Positions 24,908 to 33,354 of a DNA stretch of 64,000 nt are shown here, piece by piece. Where the stretch lies: positions 1-64,000 of the forward strand of contig NZ_FOIB01000007.1 in NCBI RefSeq assembly GCF_900111765.1. Direction: 5' to 3'. Made by a program: the position numbers and the translations under genes. Within the stretch, counting starts at the first letter, position 1. The number at the start of each line of letters is the position of its first letter. This DNA comes from Myxococcus fulvus (GTDB lineage: Bacteria > Myxococcota > Myxococcia > Myxococcales > Myxococcaceae). The notes under the pieces are model-generated. The model ran no database searches. It was not told the origin of the DNA and saw only the letters and a list, made by a program, of their open reading frames with translations.

Positions 24908-25981
24908 TCAGCCCACGGCGCGCGTGGCGTCCTGCTCCTTGGCGGCGTAGAGCGCCTGGATGTTGGCGCCGCCGAAGCCGCGCGCCTGGTGGCGCTGGAT
25001 GACCTCGAAGAACAGCGTGCGCCGCGCGTGCTGCGAGCGGGTGAAGACCTGGAGCAAGAGCCCCCAGGCATCGCGGTCCATCAGGATGTTGCGCGACTGG
25101 AGCTGGTCGCGGCGGAACGGCCCCAGCGAGCCGAGCCGCGCCTCCAGCGCCTCGTAGTAGCCCCGGGGCGCGTCGAGCAGGCCCACGCCGCGCTGCCCCA
25201 GCGAGTCCACCGCGCGGACGATGTCGTCCGCCAGGAACGCCAGGTGCTGCACGCCCGCGCCGCCGTGGGCGTCCACGAAGTCCTCCAGCTGTCCCCGACG
25301 CGTGCCGGAGACGGGCTCCTGCAGCGGGAAGCAGATGCGCCCGCCAGCCGCCTGCACCACGCGCGAGCTCATGCCGCTGTACTCGGTGCGCACGTCCTCC
25401 TGGTGGGTCTGCTCGAAGCCGAGCACGTCCTCGTAGAAGGCCGCCGTGTCCAGCAGCGTGCCCGGCCGCAGGGCGAAGGCGAAGTGGTCCACGTCGCGAA
25501 ACAGCGCGGCGCCTCCAGACGGCCCCGCGTCCACGGGCAGGTAGACGCCCGGGAGGAACGCGCCCCCGGGCGTGTCCCGCTGGACGAGCGAGTGCACCCA
25601 GCCTCCGGGCCCGGCGAGCGTGGCCTTCACCACGCGCTGTCCGTCCGCCTCGAAGACCTGGGGGCTGGCCACCGGACGCGCGCCCCGGCGCACCGCTTCT
25701 TCGAACGCGGCGACGACATCGGGGGTGCCCAGCGCGATGTCCCGCACGCTGTCACCGTGTTGCCGGACGTATCCGGCCACCTCGTCCTCGGAGCCCAGCG
25801 CCGAGGTGACGACGAGCCTCGCGGCGCCTTGCTCCAGCACGAAGGAGCGTCGCCCCGCGAGCCCCGACTCCGGCCCGCCGCTCGCCACCATCCGGAAGCC
25901 CAGCGCATGGCAGAAGTAGTAGGCGGAGAGGACCGCGTCGCCCACATACAGCTCCGCATGCTCCACGTTCGTGAGCACCAC
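24908..25981 (-). CDS. hmaS: 4-hydroxymandelate synthase (HppD-family Fe(II) dioxygenase)
   Basis: This 357-residue two-domain vicinal-oxygen-chelate dioxygenase acts on 4-hydroxyphenylpyruvate. The iron ligands can be placed: His in DVDHFAF, His in GVQHLAF and Glu in FFEVIQR. The C-terminal helix decides between HPPD and HmaS. HPPD has two conserved Phe (GNFxALF), whereas this protein reads GANIQALY, with Ile and Tyr. That is the HmaS pattern, as I recall it from the glycopeptide producer Amycolatopsis (SSNIKALY). The HPPD segment PINEP also reads PLQEP here. The product would be 4-hydroxymandelate, the precursor of 4-hydroxyphenylglycine in glycopeptide pathways. The GTG start at 25981 is weakly defined, with GTG 25978 as an alternative. 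The gene is downstream of the exporter on the same strand. No oxidase or aminotransferase for hydroxyphenylglycine formation is in the window. Confidence 0.82.
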   Translation of the reverse strand: MVLTNVEHAELYVGDAVLSAYYFCHALGFRMVASGGPESGLAGRRSFVLEQGAARLVVTSALGSEDEVAGYVRQHGDSVRDIALGTPDVVAAFEEAVRRGARPVASPQVFEADGQRVVKATLAGPGGWVHSLVQRDTPGGAFLPGVYLPVDAGPSGGAALFRDVDHFAFALRPGTLLDTAAFYEDVLGFEQTHQEDVRTEYSGMSSRVVQAAGGRICFPLQEPVSGTRRGQLEDFVDAHGGAGVQHLAFLADDIVRAVDSLGQRGVGLLDAPRGYYEALEARLGSLGPFRRDQLQSRNILMDRDAWGLLLQVFTRSQHARRTLFFEVIQRHQARGFGGANIQALYAAKEQDATRAVG

Positions 25982-26049
25982 TCTCGGAACCTCGATTCAG
26001 TGGACCTGAGCAAACAGCGCTCAGTCCGGTGCACGTGCCAGGCGGTCAC

Positions 26050-26075
26050 TCCGTGACAAAAATCATTATCACGGA
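26050..26075. promoter_or_regulatory. 26-bp imperfect palindrome upstream of hmaS, possible operator
   Basis: The arms TCCGTGA (26050-26056) and TCACGGA (26069-26075) form a perfect 7-bp inverted repeat around a 12-base AT-rich spacer. The segment AAAATCATTATC inside it resembles the 3' half of the Fur consensus, and bases 26052-26070 match the 19-bp Fur box at 13 positions by my alignment. The site lies 69-94 bp before the hmaS start codon, in the 158-bp gap after the exporter gene. An operator is one reading; a hairpin ending the exporter transcript is another. Confidence 0.35.
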
Positions 26076-26139
26076 TTGCCGATGAAAGCGTGACAGTCGG
26101 GTGTCCGAGCAATGTGTCGGAGTCTGTATCACCCTGTCT

Positions 26140-27780
26140 TCACGCGGGCACGGCCGTCACCAGGGGCGCGGAGGAGGGCACGAGCTGCCCGGCCTCGAGC
26201 TTGAGCACGCGGTCCGCCAGGTGGAAGTAGCGGTCGTCGTGGCTGATGACGAAGACGAGCTTGCCCTGGTCCCTGAGCGCCGGGAGCATCTCGCGGTAGA
26301 ACAGCTCGCGGAACACCGGGTCCTGGTCCGCGGCCCACTCGTCGAAGACGTAGATGGGGCGGTCCTCCAGGAACGAGGTGAGCAGGGCCAGGCGCTTGCG
26401 CTGCCCCTGTGACAGCGCCACGGTGGACAGCTTGCCGTCCTCCACCCGGACCTTCCGCTCGAGCTGCAGGCGGGAGAGGTACTGGCGGGCCTTGTCCTCC
26501 ATGCCGGGGTGGTCCAGGCCGAGCATCCGCTCGAAGAGGTGGAAGTCGAAGAAGACGGCGGAGAACAGCTGCCGGTAGGCGCGCCGGGTGGCGGCGGTGA
26601 CGGGGACGCCGTCCACGCGCAGCTCGCCCTGCTCGGGGGCGTAGAGGCCGGTGAACAGCTTGGCCAGCGTCGTCTTGCCGCTGCCGTTGCCGCCCACCAG
26701 GAACACCAGCTCCCCGCGCCGCAGCGTCGCGTCGATGGGGCCCAGCGTGAAGCTGGCGCCGTCCAGCTCGCGTCGGTAGGTGTGGCCAAGGCCGACCAGC
26801 TCGATGCGCTGGAAGTCGCGCGGCATGCCGTTGTCGGACGCCGAGGGCTCGGGGTCCTCCAGCGACAGGCCCAGCTTCTCCAGCTTCTTCATCGCCACGT
26901 GGCTGCGCGACAGGTTGGGCCACTGGTTCATCAGCCCGTCGAGCGGCTGCTGCAGGTAGAGCACCACCAGCGCGTACGCCGCCAGCGTGGACATCTCCAC
27001 CTCCTGGAAGCGCGGCACGCCGAAGAGGATGAAGCCGATGACGGCCATCACCATGAAGCCGCCCCAGCTGCCGGTGATGATGAAGAGCTTGCTCGTCGTC
27101 AGGGAGATCCGTGAGACCTCCTCCGCCGTCGGCTTCAGGTCCCGGTTGAAGAAGTCCTCGCTGCGCGCGTGGTGGAGCTGCAGCTCCTTCGAGCCGTCGA
27201 TGAGCGTGCGAAAGCCGCTGTACATCGCGTCGTGTGTTTCACGCCGTTTGAAGAACTGCCCGTAGGCATAGCGGTTGGGCAACGCCACGCTCGCCATCAC
27301 CAGCGCGATGACGCCCAGGATGAGCCCCAGGAGGGGACCCGACAGCCACGCGAGATACACGAGACAGCCGACCAGCGTCGCCAGACAGATGATGACCCCG
27401 GGGATGACGGCGATGGTGCTGTTGATGACGCTGATGTCCTCGGTCAGCGCGGCGAGCAGCTTGTGCGGCCCGGCCTCCTCCAGCTTGCGCAGGGGCGCCT
27501 CCAGGATGCGACGACACAAGGACAGCCGCAGGTCCAGCAGCGCCTCCTGTTGCATGGACGCCAGCTGGAGCTGGGAGATGATTCGCAGCACCAGCACGGC
27601 CACCGCCAGCCCCACGAAGACGGGCATCAGCGGCATCGCGTCCGCCACCGTCCGGGACGTCAGGGCCTGGTTCATCGCCGCGACGAGCGCCGCGCTACAG
27701 GCGCCCGTGAGGATGCCCAGCAACGCGGCGAGGATGATGGGCAGCTTCGACTTCTTGAAGAGCAGGGCGAGCAATGACAC
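26140..27780 (-). CDS. SyrD/PvdE-type cyclic-peptide ABC exporter (fused membrane and ATPase)
   Basis: This 546-residue ABC half-transporter fuses an N-terminal six-helix membrane domain to a C-terminal ATPase. The first helices are clear (LLALLFKKSKLPIILAALLG; a second near LVGLAVAVLVL), and the membrane part ends around residue 310. The ATPase has Walker A GGNGSGKTT, signature LSQGQRKR, Walker B IYVFDEWAADQD and the H-loop SHDD. The overall organisation matches the SyrD/PvdE/YojI family, which exports non-ribosomal lipopeptides or siderophore precursors across the inner membrane. Here it probably exports the cluster product. I prefer GTG 27780 (CTGGAG 6 bases upstream) over ATG 27834, which adds 18 hydrophilic residues. 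The gene is followed by hmaS on the same strand and is divergent from the gene at 27945. Confidence 0.93.
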   Translation of the reverse strand: MSLLALLFKKSKLPIILAALLGILTGACSAALVAAMNQALTSRTVADAMPLMPVFVGLAVAVLVLRIISQLQLASMQQEALLDLRLSLCRRILEAPLRKLEEAGPHKLLAALTEDISVINSTIAVIPGVIICLATLVGCLVYLAWLSGPLLGLILGVIALVMASVALPNRYAYGQFFKRRETHDAMYSGFRTLIDGSKELQLHHARSEDFFNRDLKPTAEEVSRISLTTSKLFIITGSWGGFMVMAVIGFILFGVPRFQEVEMSTLAAYALVVLYLQQPLDGLMNQWPNLSRSHVAMKKLEKLGLSLEDPEPSASDNGMPRDFQRIELVGLGHTYRRELDGASFTLGPIDATLRRGELVFLVGGNGSGKTTLAKLFTGLYAPEQGELRVDGVPVTAATRRAYRQLFSAVFFDFHLFERMLGLDHPGMEDKARQYLSRLQLERKVRVEDGKLSTVALSQGQRKRLALLTSFLEDRPIYVFDEWAADQDPVFRELFYREMLPALRDQGKLVFVISHDDRYFHLADRVLKLEAGQLVPSSAPLVTAVPA

Positions 27781-27944
27781 GACGGCTCCAGGAGACCCGG
27801 AGGGCTCTGATAACCGAGCCCTCCCGGCTCTCATATGTCATCGCCGCGCGAAGTGATACCCGGGGGCAGGCGGCTTCTCAGGAGAACCGGGCGGACCCGA
27901 CGGGGAGGGTGGCGGTGGATGGCGGGGCGAGGAATACTGGGGAC

Positions 27945-28961
27945 ATGCGATTCTCCTCGGGGGCCTTCAATGTCATCACCGCGCTCGTCGTCCTGGGCGG
28001 CACCGGCTGGGCCGCGCTCGCGCTCGCGCTGACGGGGGCTGGCCCGGAGGGGCCGCACTGGGGGCGGGCCCTGGGCGCGCTGGTGGTGGCGGGGCTGGCC
28101 GCCTTCGTCTGGAAGAAGGGCTCCCGGCTGGGCGCGGTGGGCGTGGTGGTGGCGGCGAGCGCGGGCCTGCACTTCTGGGCCTTCTCCCACGCGCCGTCCA
28201 ACCAGCGGGAGTGGGCGCCGGACCTGGTGCGGATGGCCCGGGCGGACGTGGAGGGCTCCCGCGTGACGATTCACGACGTGCGTGACTTCCGCTACCGCAG
28301 CACGACGGACTGGGATGCCTCCTGGTACACGGCCACCTACGACGCGAAGGAGCTGACGGGGGCCTGGTTCATCGTCGAGCCGTTCTCCGGCTTCTACGGC
28401 GCCGCGCACACCATGGTGAGCTTCGGCTTCTCGGACGGGCGCTACGTCGTCTTCTCCGTGGAGGTTCGCCGCGAGAAGGGCGAGACGTTCTCCGCCGTGG
28501 GCGGGCTGTTCCGCCAGTTCGAGCTGATCTACGTGGTGGGTGACGAAAGGGATTTGGTCCAGCTGCGCTCCAACCACCGCCGGGACGACGTGTACCTCTA
28601 CCCGGTGAACGCGTCGAAGGAGCGCATCTCCGACTTCTTCCTGGACATGGTGGCGCGGATGAACGCGCTGCACGAGCACCCGGAGTTCTACAACTCCGTC
28701 TACAACAACTGCACCACCAACCTGGTGCGTCACTTCGAGAAGGTGAGCGCGCTGAAGGTGCCGTACGACCACCGCACGCTCCTGCCGGCCTTCTCCGACG
28801 AGCTCGCGTACGAGCTGGACCTCATCGACCGCGACGCGCCCCTGGCCGACGTGCGCGCCCGCCACCTCATCAACGCGCGCGCGCTGGAGGCCTCGGGGCA
28901 GGCCGACTTCTCCCAGCGCATCCGCGAGGGCGCGGCCCGCGCGACGACCTCAAGCCCCTGA
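27945..28961 (+). CDS. DUF4105-type membrane protein
   Basis: This 338-residue protein has three N-terminal hydrophobic segments (around residues 8-30, 42-58 and 64-78) and then a soluble domain. The motif YNSVYNNCTTNLVRHF with its nearby conserved residues is characteristic of the DUF4105 (Lnb periplasmic) family, whose biochemical role is not established. The Cys in NNCTTN and upstream aromatic and His residues suggest a peptidase or acyltransferase-like site, but that is inference. ATG 27945 is chosen because the hydrophobic start MRFSSGAFNVITALVVL follows directly and TGGGGAC lies just upstream. The gene overlaps the convergent gene at 28950 by 12 bp and probably marks the right-hand edge of the biosynthetic cluster. 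Confidence 0.8.
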   Translation: MRFSSGAFNVITALVVLGGTGWAALALALTGAGPEGPHWGRALGALVVAGLAAFVWKKGSRLGAVGVVVAASAGLHFWAFSHAPSNQREWAPDLVRMARADVEGSRVTIHDVRDFRYRSTTDWDASWYTATYDAKELTGAWFIVEPFSGFYGAAHTMVSFGFSDGRYVVFSVEVRREKGETFSAVGGLFRQFELIYVVGDERDLVQLRSNHRRDDVYLYPVNASKERISDFFLDMVARMNALHEHPEFYNSVYNNCTTNLVRHFEKVSALKVPYDHRTLLPAFSDELAYELDLIDRDAPLADVRARHLINARALEASGQADFSQRIREGAARATTSSP

Positions 28962-29699
28962 GGCGGCCTTCATCTCCGGGGGCGGGGCGGGCGTCGTCAG
29001 GTGGCGCGCGTAGTGCGCCTCCAGCGTCGTGAAGTAGCCGCGCTCCTCCCAGAGGATGGCGAGCAGGCGCTCCGACAGCGACTTCACCTCGGTGCCCTCG
29101 CCCGGCTCGGGCGTGCGGGGACCGACGTTGCCCGGGTTGCGGAACACGCGCGTGGCCTCGGCCATCAACACGCGGCTGCTCGCGAAGAGCCGGCGCAGGG
29201 CCTGGTTGATGGGCCGGGCGTCCACCTCCGCGCAGGCCGCGACAATCGCCGCGTGCACCGCCGCGGGCTTGTCGCCCTGCAGGCTCAGCGCGTCCAGGTC
29301 TCCGCGCTCCAGCGCGTGGTGCAGCAGGTAGCCGTGGTGCAGGGACACCGAGGCCACGTCCACGCAGTCCTTCACCCACAGCACGAAGAAGACCTTGCGG
29401 AACACCTTCTTCACCGGCAGCAGCATCAACCCCTTGAGGTAGCTGGCCAGCCGTCCGCCCAACGTCCTCCCCAGGCTGGAGCCCGCCAGCGTCTCCACGG
29501 CCTGGGTGGAGGCGCGCAGGCCGCGCTCCTCCAGGAGCGAGCGCACCAACTGCTCGCGCACCTGGTAGAGCGCGTAGTCATCCAGGAACGGCACCGGGAT
29601 GAGGGGCGTGAGCCCCGCGGCGACGGCGTGGAGCGCCACGCGCCCCAGGGGGGCGGACGACGGGGCACCGGGCGGTAGACGGGGGTTCGGCTCGCTCAT
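28950..29699 (-). CDS. Conserved hypothetical protein
   Basis: I do not recognise this 249-residue protein. It starts at ATG 29699 with a short Pro-rich leader, then a weakly hydrophobic stretch (GLTPLIPVPFLDDYALYQ). A central segment (LMLLPVKKVFRKVFFVLWVKDCVDVASVSLHHGYLL, quoted here only as a region near residues 90-125) may associate with the membrane through amphipathic helices. No catalytic motif is obvious. Its stop overlaps the last codons of the convergent DUF4105 gene by 12 bp, and it is divergent from nothing close by; the ketopantoate reductase gene ends 82 bp to the right on the same strand. Confidence 0.7.
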   Translation of the reverse strand: MSEPNPRLPPGAPSSAPLGRVALHAVAAGLTPLIPVPFLDDYALYQVREQLVRSLLEERGLRASTQAVETLAGSSLGRTLGGRLASYLKGLMLLPVKKVFRKVFFVLWVKDCVDVASVSLHHGYLLHHALERGDLDALSLQGDKPAAVHAAIVAACAEVDARPINQALRRLFASSRVLMAEATRVFRNPGNVGPRTPEPGEGTEVKSLSERLLAILWEERGYFTTLEAHYARHLTTPAPPPEMKAASGA

Positions 29700-29781
29700 C
29701 GCTCTCCTCTATGCGCGAAAGGGCGAATCATTGCATCCGGACCGGACGTCGCGCCTGCTCGCCCGGGGGGCTGCCGTCACG

Positions 29782-30738
29782 TCAGCTCCGGCGGGTGCCC
29801 TTCGCGTGCGGCAGCAGCACGGAGTACAGCGTGCTCATCACGGGCGTGGGGACGCCGAGCGCGTGGCCGCGCCGCGCCACCGTGCCTTGCAGGTACTCGA
29901 CCTCCATCGGCTTGCCCGCGTCGAAGTCCACCATCATCGAGGGGCGTACCTCCGCGGGGACGCCGTCCATGTAGTTCATCACGTCGTCCGCCCGCGTGGT
30001 GGTGGTGACGCCCTCGGCGGCGGCGACCCGAAGCACCTCGGCCGCCGCCTCGCGGAACATCTCCCGGAAGAAGGGGCCTTCCCGCAGCGGCCCCACCGGG
30101 GTCCTCGCGGCGGTACAGAAGCCCGCCATGGGGGCCAGGAAGGCGAGCTTCTCCCAGAGCGGTGCGCGGACGTCCGCCACCGCCTCCGCGTTGAGCCCCG
30201 CCTGCGCGAGCACGTCCCGCACGGCCTGCACCCGCCGCGAGACGCGCGAGGTATCGCCGAAGGCCTCACCCAGCACGATGCGGTGCTGCGTGCCCGTCTG
30301 CTTGATGACGCCCGGCTCGCTGATGGCGGTGGAGATGTACGTGGTGCCGCCGATGACCGCCGCCTCGCCCACGGCCGCGGCGACCTCGGACGGACTGTCC
30401 ACGCCGTTCTGCAGCGTGACCACCACCGCGGTGGCGCCGCCCAGCGCCGGCGCCTTGGAGGCGGCCAGCAGCGTCTTCACCTGGGGCAGCACGCTGGCGA
30501 CGTCGTAGTTCTTCACGCCCAGGATGACCACGTCCACGGGGCCCAGCAGGGCGGCGTCCTCCTCGGCGCGCGCGGGGACGGTGAAGTCCCCCTCGGGGCT
30601 GAGGATGGTGAGGCCCTTCTGCCGCAGGGCGGCCAGGTGCGCCCCTCGCGCGAGGAAGCCCACCTCGTGGCCCGCGCGCACCAACCGCGCGCCGTAGTAG
30701 CCGCCCACTCCTCCCGAACCGACGATGGCGAATCGCAT
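29782..30738 (-). CDS. panE: 2-dehydropantoate 2-reductase (ketopantoate reductase family)
   Basis: This 318-residue protein has an N-terminal Rossmann fold with the NADPH loop IVGSGGVGGYYGARL. The family motif LQNGVDS lies in the nucleotide domain, and the central catalytic helix contains PLWEKLAFLAP, whose Lys matches the catalytic Lys of PanE/ApbA. The length fits the family. It would reduce ketopantoate to pantoate in coenzyme A synthesis, although close paralogs reduce other 2-oxo acids. ATG 30738 is the start; a much longer in-frame extension to 32205 runs antisense through the neighbouring gene and is spurious. The upstream gene on the same strand, the StyA-like flavoprotein, ends 56 bp away. 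Confidence 0.88.
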   Translation of the reverse strand: MRFAIVGSGGVGGYYGARLVRAGHEVGFLARGAHLAALRQKGLTILSPEGDFTVPARAEEDAALLGPVDVVILGVKNYDVASVLPQVKTLLAASKAPALGGATAVVVTLQNGVDSPSEVAAAVGEAAVIGGTTYISTAISEPGVIKQTGTQHRIVLGEAFGDTSRVSRRVQAVRDVLAQAGLNAEAVADVRAPLWEKLAFLAPMAGFCTAARTPVGPLREGPFFREMFREAAAEVLRVAAAEGVTTTTRADDVMNYMDGVPAEVRPSMMVDFDAGKPMEVEYLQGTVARRGHALGVPTPVMSTLYSVLLPHAKGTRRS

Positions 30739-30794
30739 GGTCCAGGAGGATAGCGAAGGCCCGCGCCCGCGCCACGACGCTTTCTGGGCGCCGG

Positions 30795-32102
30795 TCAGCC
30801 CGCGAGCGGCCGGATGCGCGTGCCGGTGTCCCAACCCAGCGCGCCCGTGGCCGCCAGCACCTCGGCGCCCGGACGGCTCGCGTTCATCACGAACTCCGCG
30901 GTGGCCTCGGGAGATGCGCACGCGCCCAGGATGCGCTCGGGAATCATGAACGCGCTGACGATGGCGTCCGCCACCCGGCTGTCGCGGCTGCCCGCCACCA
31001 GCAGGTCGATGACGTGCGGAGGAGGCGGCTCGAGCAGCGCGTTGGTCCACGTGGTGGCCGGCGCCACGGCGGCCCACATCCGGGCCTCGGTGTCGCGGCA
31101 GAACGTCTCGTCGAAGGGGCGCTCCGACAGCAGCGTGTCGTGGATGGCCACCGCCAGCGTGAAGGCGGACGCGGACGCCGCGTTGGCGCCCTGGCCCGCG
31201 ATGGGGTCGTTCGTCACGTGCGTGTCGCCCACCGCCATCACATAGCGGCCCTCGCCCAGCCGCGCCCACGCGCGGCGCACCGTCGGCGCGAAGCCGCCCT
31301 GCAGGAAGTCCAGGGGCCCACGCACGCCGAACTCCGTCGGGTCGATGCGCTCGTACGTCGCGGGCGCGTGGCGGCGGAAGATGTCCAACAGGCCCGCGTC
31401 GAACGCGGCCGGGTCCTCGTCCCGCTTGCGCGAGATGAGCGCCGCCAGCTCCGTGCCGGGGATCGCCTCGATGAGCGTGCTGGGCAGGCGGCCCTGGCGG
31501 GTGATCATCTGCGACTCGAAGACCTCGCCCTGGCCGGGCACCAGGTTGACGTGCATGCCCAGGGGCTCCGGCATGCGCAGGCCCTTGAGGATGGCCGCGA
31601 ACAACACCCGCGGAGGCTTCGTGTGCGGGGACAGCTCCGGCATGCGCGGGAACAGCGCGTTGAGGCCGTTGCGGCCGGTGGCCACCACCATCAGCGTGTG
31701 ACGGCTCGACAGCGCCTCCAGCTCCCTGGCGTCCACCGGGCGGACCTCCAGATGGCCCCCGCGCTCCACGAAGGCCTCGGCCAGGCGCGGCTGGTACAGC
31801 CGGTAGTCCACGCACAGGCTGGGCTCGCCCACCCGTCCCCTCAGGCTGATCAGCTCCGGCCCGTGGACGTGGATGGCGCAGCGGTTCATCGCCAGCTCCG
31901 GCGCGCCCCAGAAGTCCACCCACATCTCCCGCTCGCGCGTCCGCGTGGGCGCGTGGTGCGTCACCGTGTTCATCAGGCGACCCGAGCGCAGCGCATCCGG
32001 CTCCTGCTCCGCGTAGATGCTGACCGCGATGCCCTGCGAGAGAAGCTTCAGACCCAGGTGCAGACCGGCAGTGCCGGCGCCGACGATACCGATGCTCGCC
32101 AT
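30795..32102 (-). CDS. Styrene/indole monooxygenase-like FAD protein (StyA family)
   Basis: This 435-residue protein has the FAD-binding Rossmann motif GIVGAGTAGLHLGLKLL at its very N-terminus, nearly identical to the start of StyA-type styrene and indole epoxidases. Other flavoprotein elements are VDYRLYQPRLAEAF, VVATGRNGL and the second FAD segment AVGDTHVTNDPIAGQGAN. StyA enzymes epoxidise aromatic alkenes using FADH2 delivered by a separate reductase, StyB. No such reductase is encoded nearby, so the electron source and substrate are unknown. ATG 32102 is supported by AAGGAG 8 bases upstream. The gene is divergent from the macro-like gene at 32343, separated by 240 bp. Confidence 0.85.
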   Translation of the reverse strand: MASIGIVGAGTAGLHLGLKLLSQGIAVSIYAEQEPDALRSGRLMNTVTHHAPTRTREREMWVDFWGAPELAMNRCAIHVHGPELISLRGRVGEPSLCVDYRLYQPRLAEAFVERGGHLEVRPVDARELEALSSRHTLMVVATGRNGLNALFPRMPELSPHTKPPRVLFAAILKGLRMPEPLGMHVNLVPGQGEVFESQMITRQGRLPSTLIEAIPGTELAALISRKRDEDPAAFDAGLLDIFRRHAPATYERIDPTEFGVRGPLDFLQGGFAPTVRRAWARLGEGRYVMAVGDTHVTNDPIAGQGANAASASAFTLAVAIHDTLLSERPFDETFCRDTEARMWAAVAPATTWTNALLEPPPPHVIDLLVAGSRDSRVADAIVSAFMIPERILGACASPEATAEFVMNASRPGAEVLAATGALGWDTGTRIRPLAG

Positions 32103-32342
32103 CTGTCTCTCCTTCACTTTTCCCGAGCCGGAAGCTTCGAGGTCGGGAAGGCCCCCCCAGGGGATGTGGGGTTCCCCGGGTGTTCCGGGGTGCGCAGGGC
32201 TCCATATCACAATGCGAATGGAGTTCTTCAGATTGGACATACCCAGAGTCTTAGAGCCAAGGGGGTCCAGGGGGCCCCGTTGGCGAATGGACCGTTGGGT
32301 CGGACTTTGGGCCAAGCTGGCCGGAGCCCTACAGTCCGAGGG
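32103..32342. promoter_or_regulatory. Divergent promoter region between StyA-like and macro-like genes
   Basis: This 240-bp gap separates two divergent genes and should hold both promoters. It contains runs of G and C (around 32150-32185 and 32260-32280). Next to them is a short AT-richer piece near 32205-32250 that is the best candidate promoter core. I found no clear operator or paired -35/-10 elements. Confidence 0.35.
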
Positions 32343-33353
32343 ATGAGCGCGGCTCTCGACGTGGTGCTGGAAGTGGGGGACATCACCGAGGCGACGGCCG
32401 ACGTCGTCTTGTTCAAATTTGCACAGAAGCTGTACGGCGCGGCCGGGAAGGCGGTGCGTCTGCTGGAGGTGGTGGGGGTGCCGCCGACGCAGGTGGCGGT
32501 GCTGCCCGGGGAATACCGCTTCCTGGAGACGCACGGCGCGCTGGGTTCTCCGCTGGCGCTCTTCGTGGGCACGGTGCGGCTGGGCGAGTTCGGCTACCAC
32601 GAGATCCGCCAGTTCGCGCTGCGCGCGCTCAAGGCCGTGGAGTCCAAGCCCGGGCTCAAGCACGTGGCGAGCACGGTGCACGGGCCCAACTACGGGCTGG
32701 ACGAGGACGAGGCGGTGCTCGCCTTCGTGGGCGGGCTCATCGAGGCGTTCCAGCGGGGCTCGGGACCCAAGGAATTGGAGCGCTTCACGGTGGTGGAGGT
32801 GGACGACCGGCGCGCGCTGCGGCTGCGCAGGGCGCTGGAGCGCGGGCTGGGGGGAACGCCCGGCGTGGAGCCGCTGCCCGGCGGGGGCTTCCGCGTGCGC
32901 AGGGAGCGCGGCTTCGTGCAGGCGCCCTCCATGGCGAGCGCGGGCACGGTGTCCAGCGCGAAGCCCCACGCCTTCGTGGCGATGCCCTTCACGCCGGAGC
33001 TGGAGGACACGTTCCACTACGGCATCCACGGTCCGGTGAAGGCCGCGGGCATGCTGTGCGAGCGCGTGGACCAGGACGTGTTCGACGGGCCCATCATCCA
33101 GCGCATCAAGGAGCGCATCGACACGGCGAAGGTCGTCATCGCGGACCTGTCGCTGGCCAACCCCAACGTGTACCTGGAGGTCGGCTACGCGTGGGGCAAG
33201 GGGCGGCCCACGCTGCTGCTGGTGCGCGACGTGCGCGAGCTGCGCTTCGACGTCGCGTCGTACCGCTGCATCGTCTACCGGAACATCCGCGAGCTGGAGA
33301 CGCTGCTGACGCGGGAGCTGGAGCGGCTGGACGCCGTGCGCGCGCCGGGCTGA
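32343..33353 (+). CDS. Two-domain protein: macro-like N-terminus plus nucleoside 2-deoxyribosyltransferase/TIR-like C-terminus
   Basis: This protein has 336 residues. Residues 1 to about 145 (ITEATADVVLFKF, GAAGKAVRLLE, VHGPNYGLDEDEAVLAFVGG) look like a macro-type or aminopeptidase-N-like alpha/beta domain. After a linker, residues about 205-330 begin AFVAMPF and run through YGIHGPVKAAGM, RIKERIDTAKVVIADLSLANPNVYLEVGYAWGKG (region near 255-290) and TLLLVRDV. That is the pattern of nucleoside 2-deoxyribosyltransferase-like and TIR-like sensor/effector domains often found in stress and defence proteins. The conserved Glu in YLEVGYA is the probable catalytic residue. Function is unknown; binding or cleavage of an NAD- or ADP-ribose-type nucleotide is inference. 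It ends 1 bp before the stop of the convergent PLP gene. Confidence 0.7.
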   Translation: MSAALDVVLEVGDITEATADVVLFKFAQKLYGAAGKAVRLLEVVGVPPTQVAVLPGEYRFLETHGALGSPLALFVGTVRLGEFGYHEIRQFALRALKAVESKPGLKHVASTVHGPNYGLDEDEAVLAFVGGLIEAFQRGSGPKELERFTVVEVDDRRALRLRRALERGLGGTPGVEPLPGGGFRVRRERGFVQAPSMASAGTVSSAKPHAFVAMPFTPELEDTFHYGIHGPVKAAGMLCERVDQDVFDGPIIQRIKERIDTAKVVIADLSLANPNVYLEVGYAWGKGRPTLLLVRDVRELRFDVASYRCIVYRNIRELETLLTRELERLDAVRAPG

Positions 33354-33354
33354 T

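Noticed and set aside
24908-25981. Ordinary HPPD of tyrosine catabolism
   Set aside because: The two Phe that direct homogentisate formation are Ile and Tyr, and the gene sits beside a biosynthetic cluster. HPPD remains the fallback if assay disagrees.
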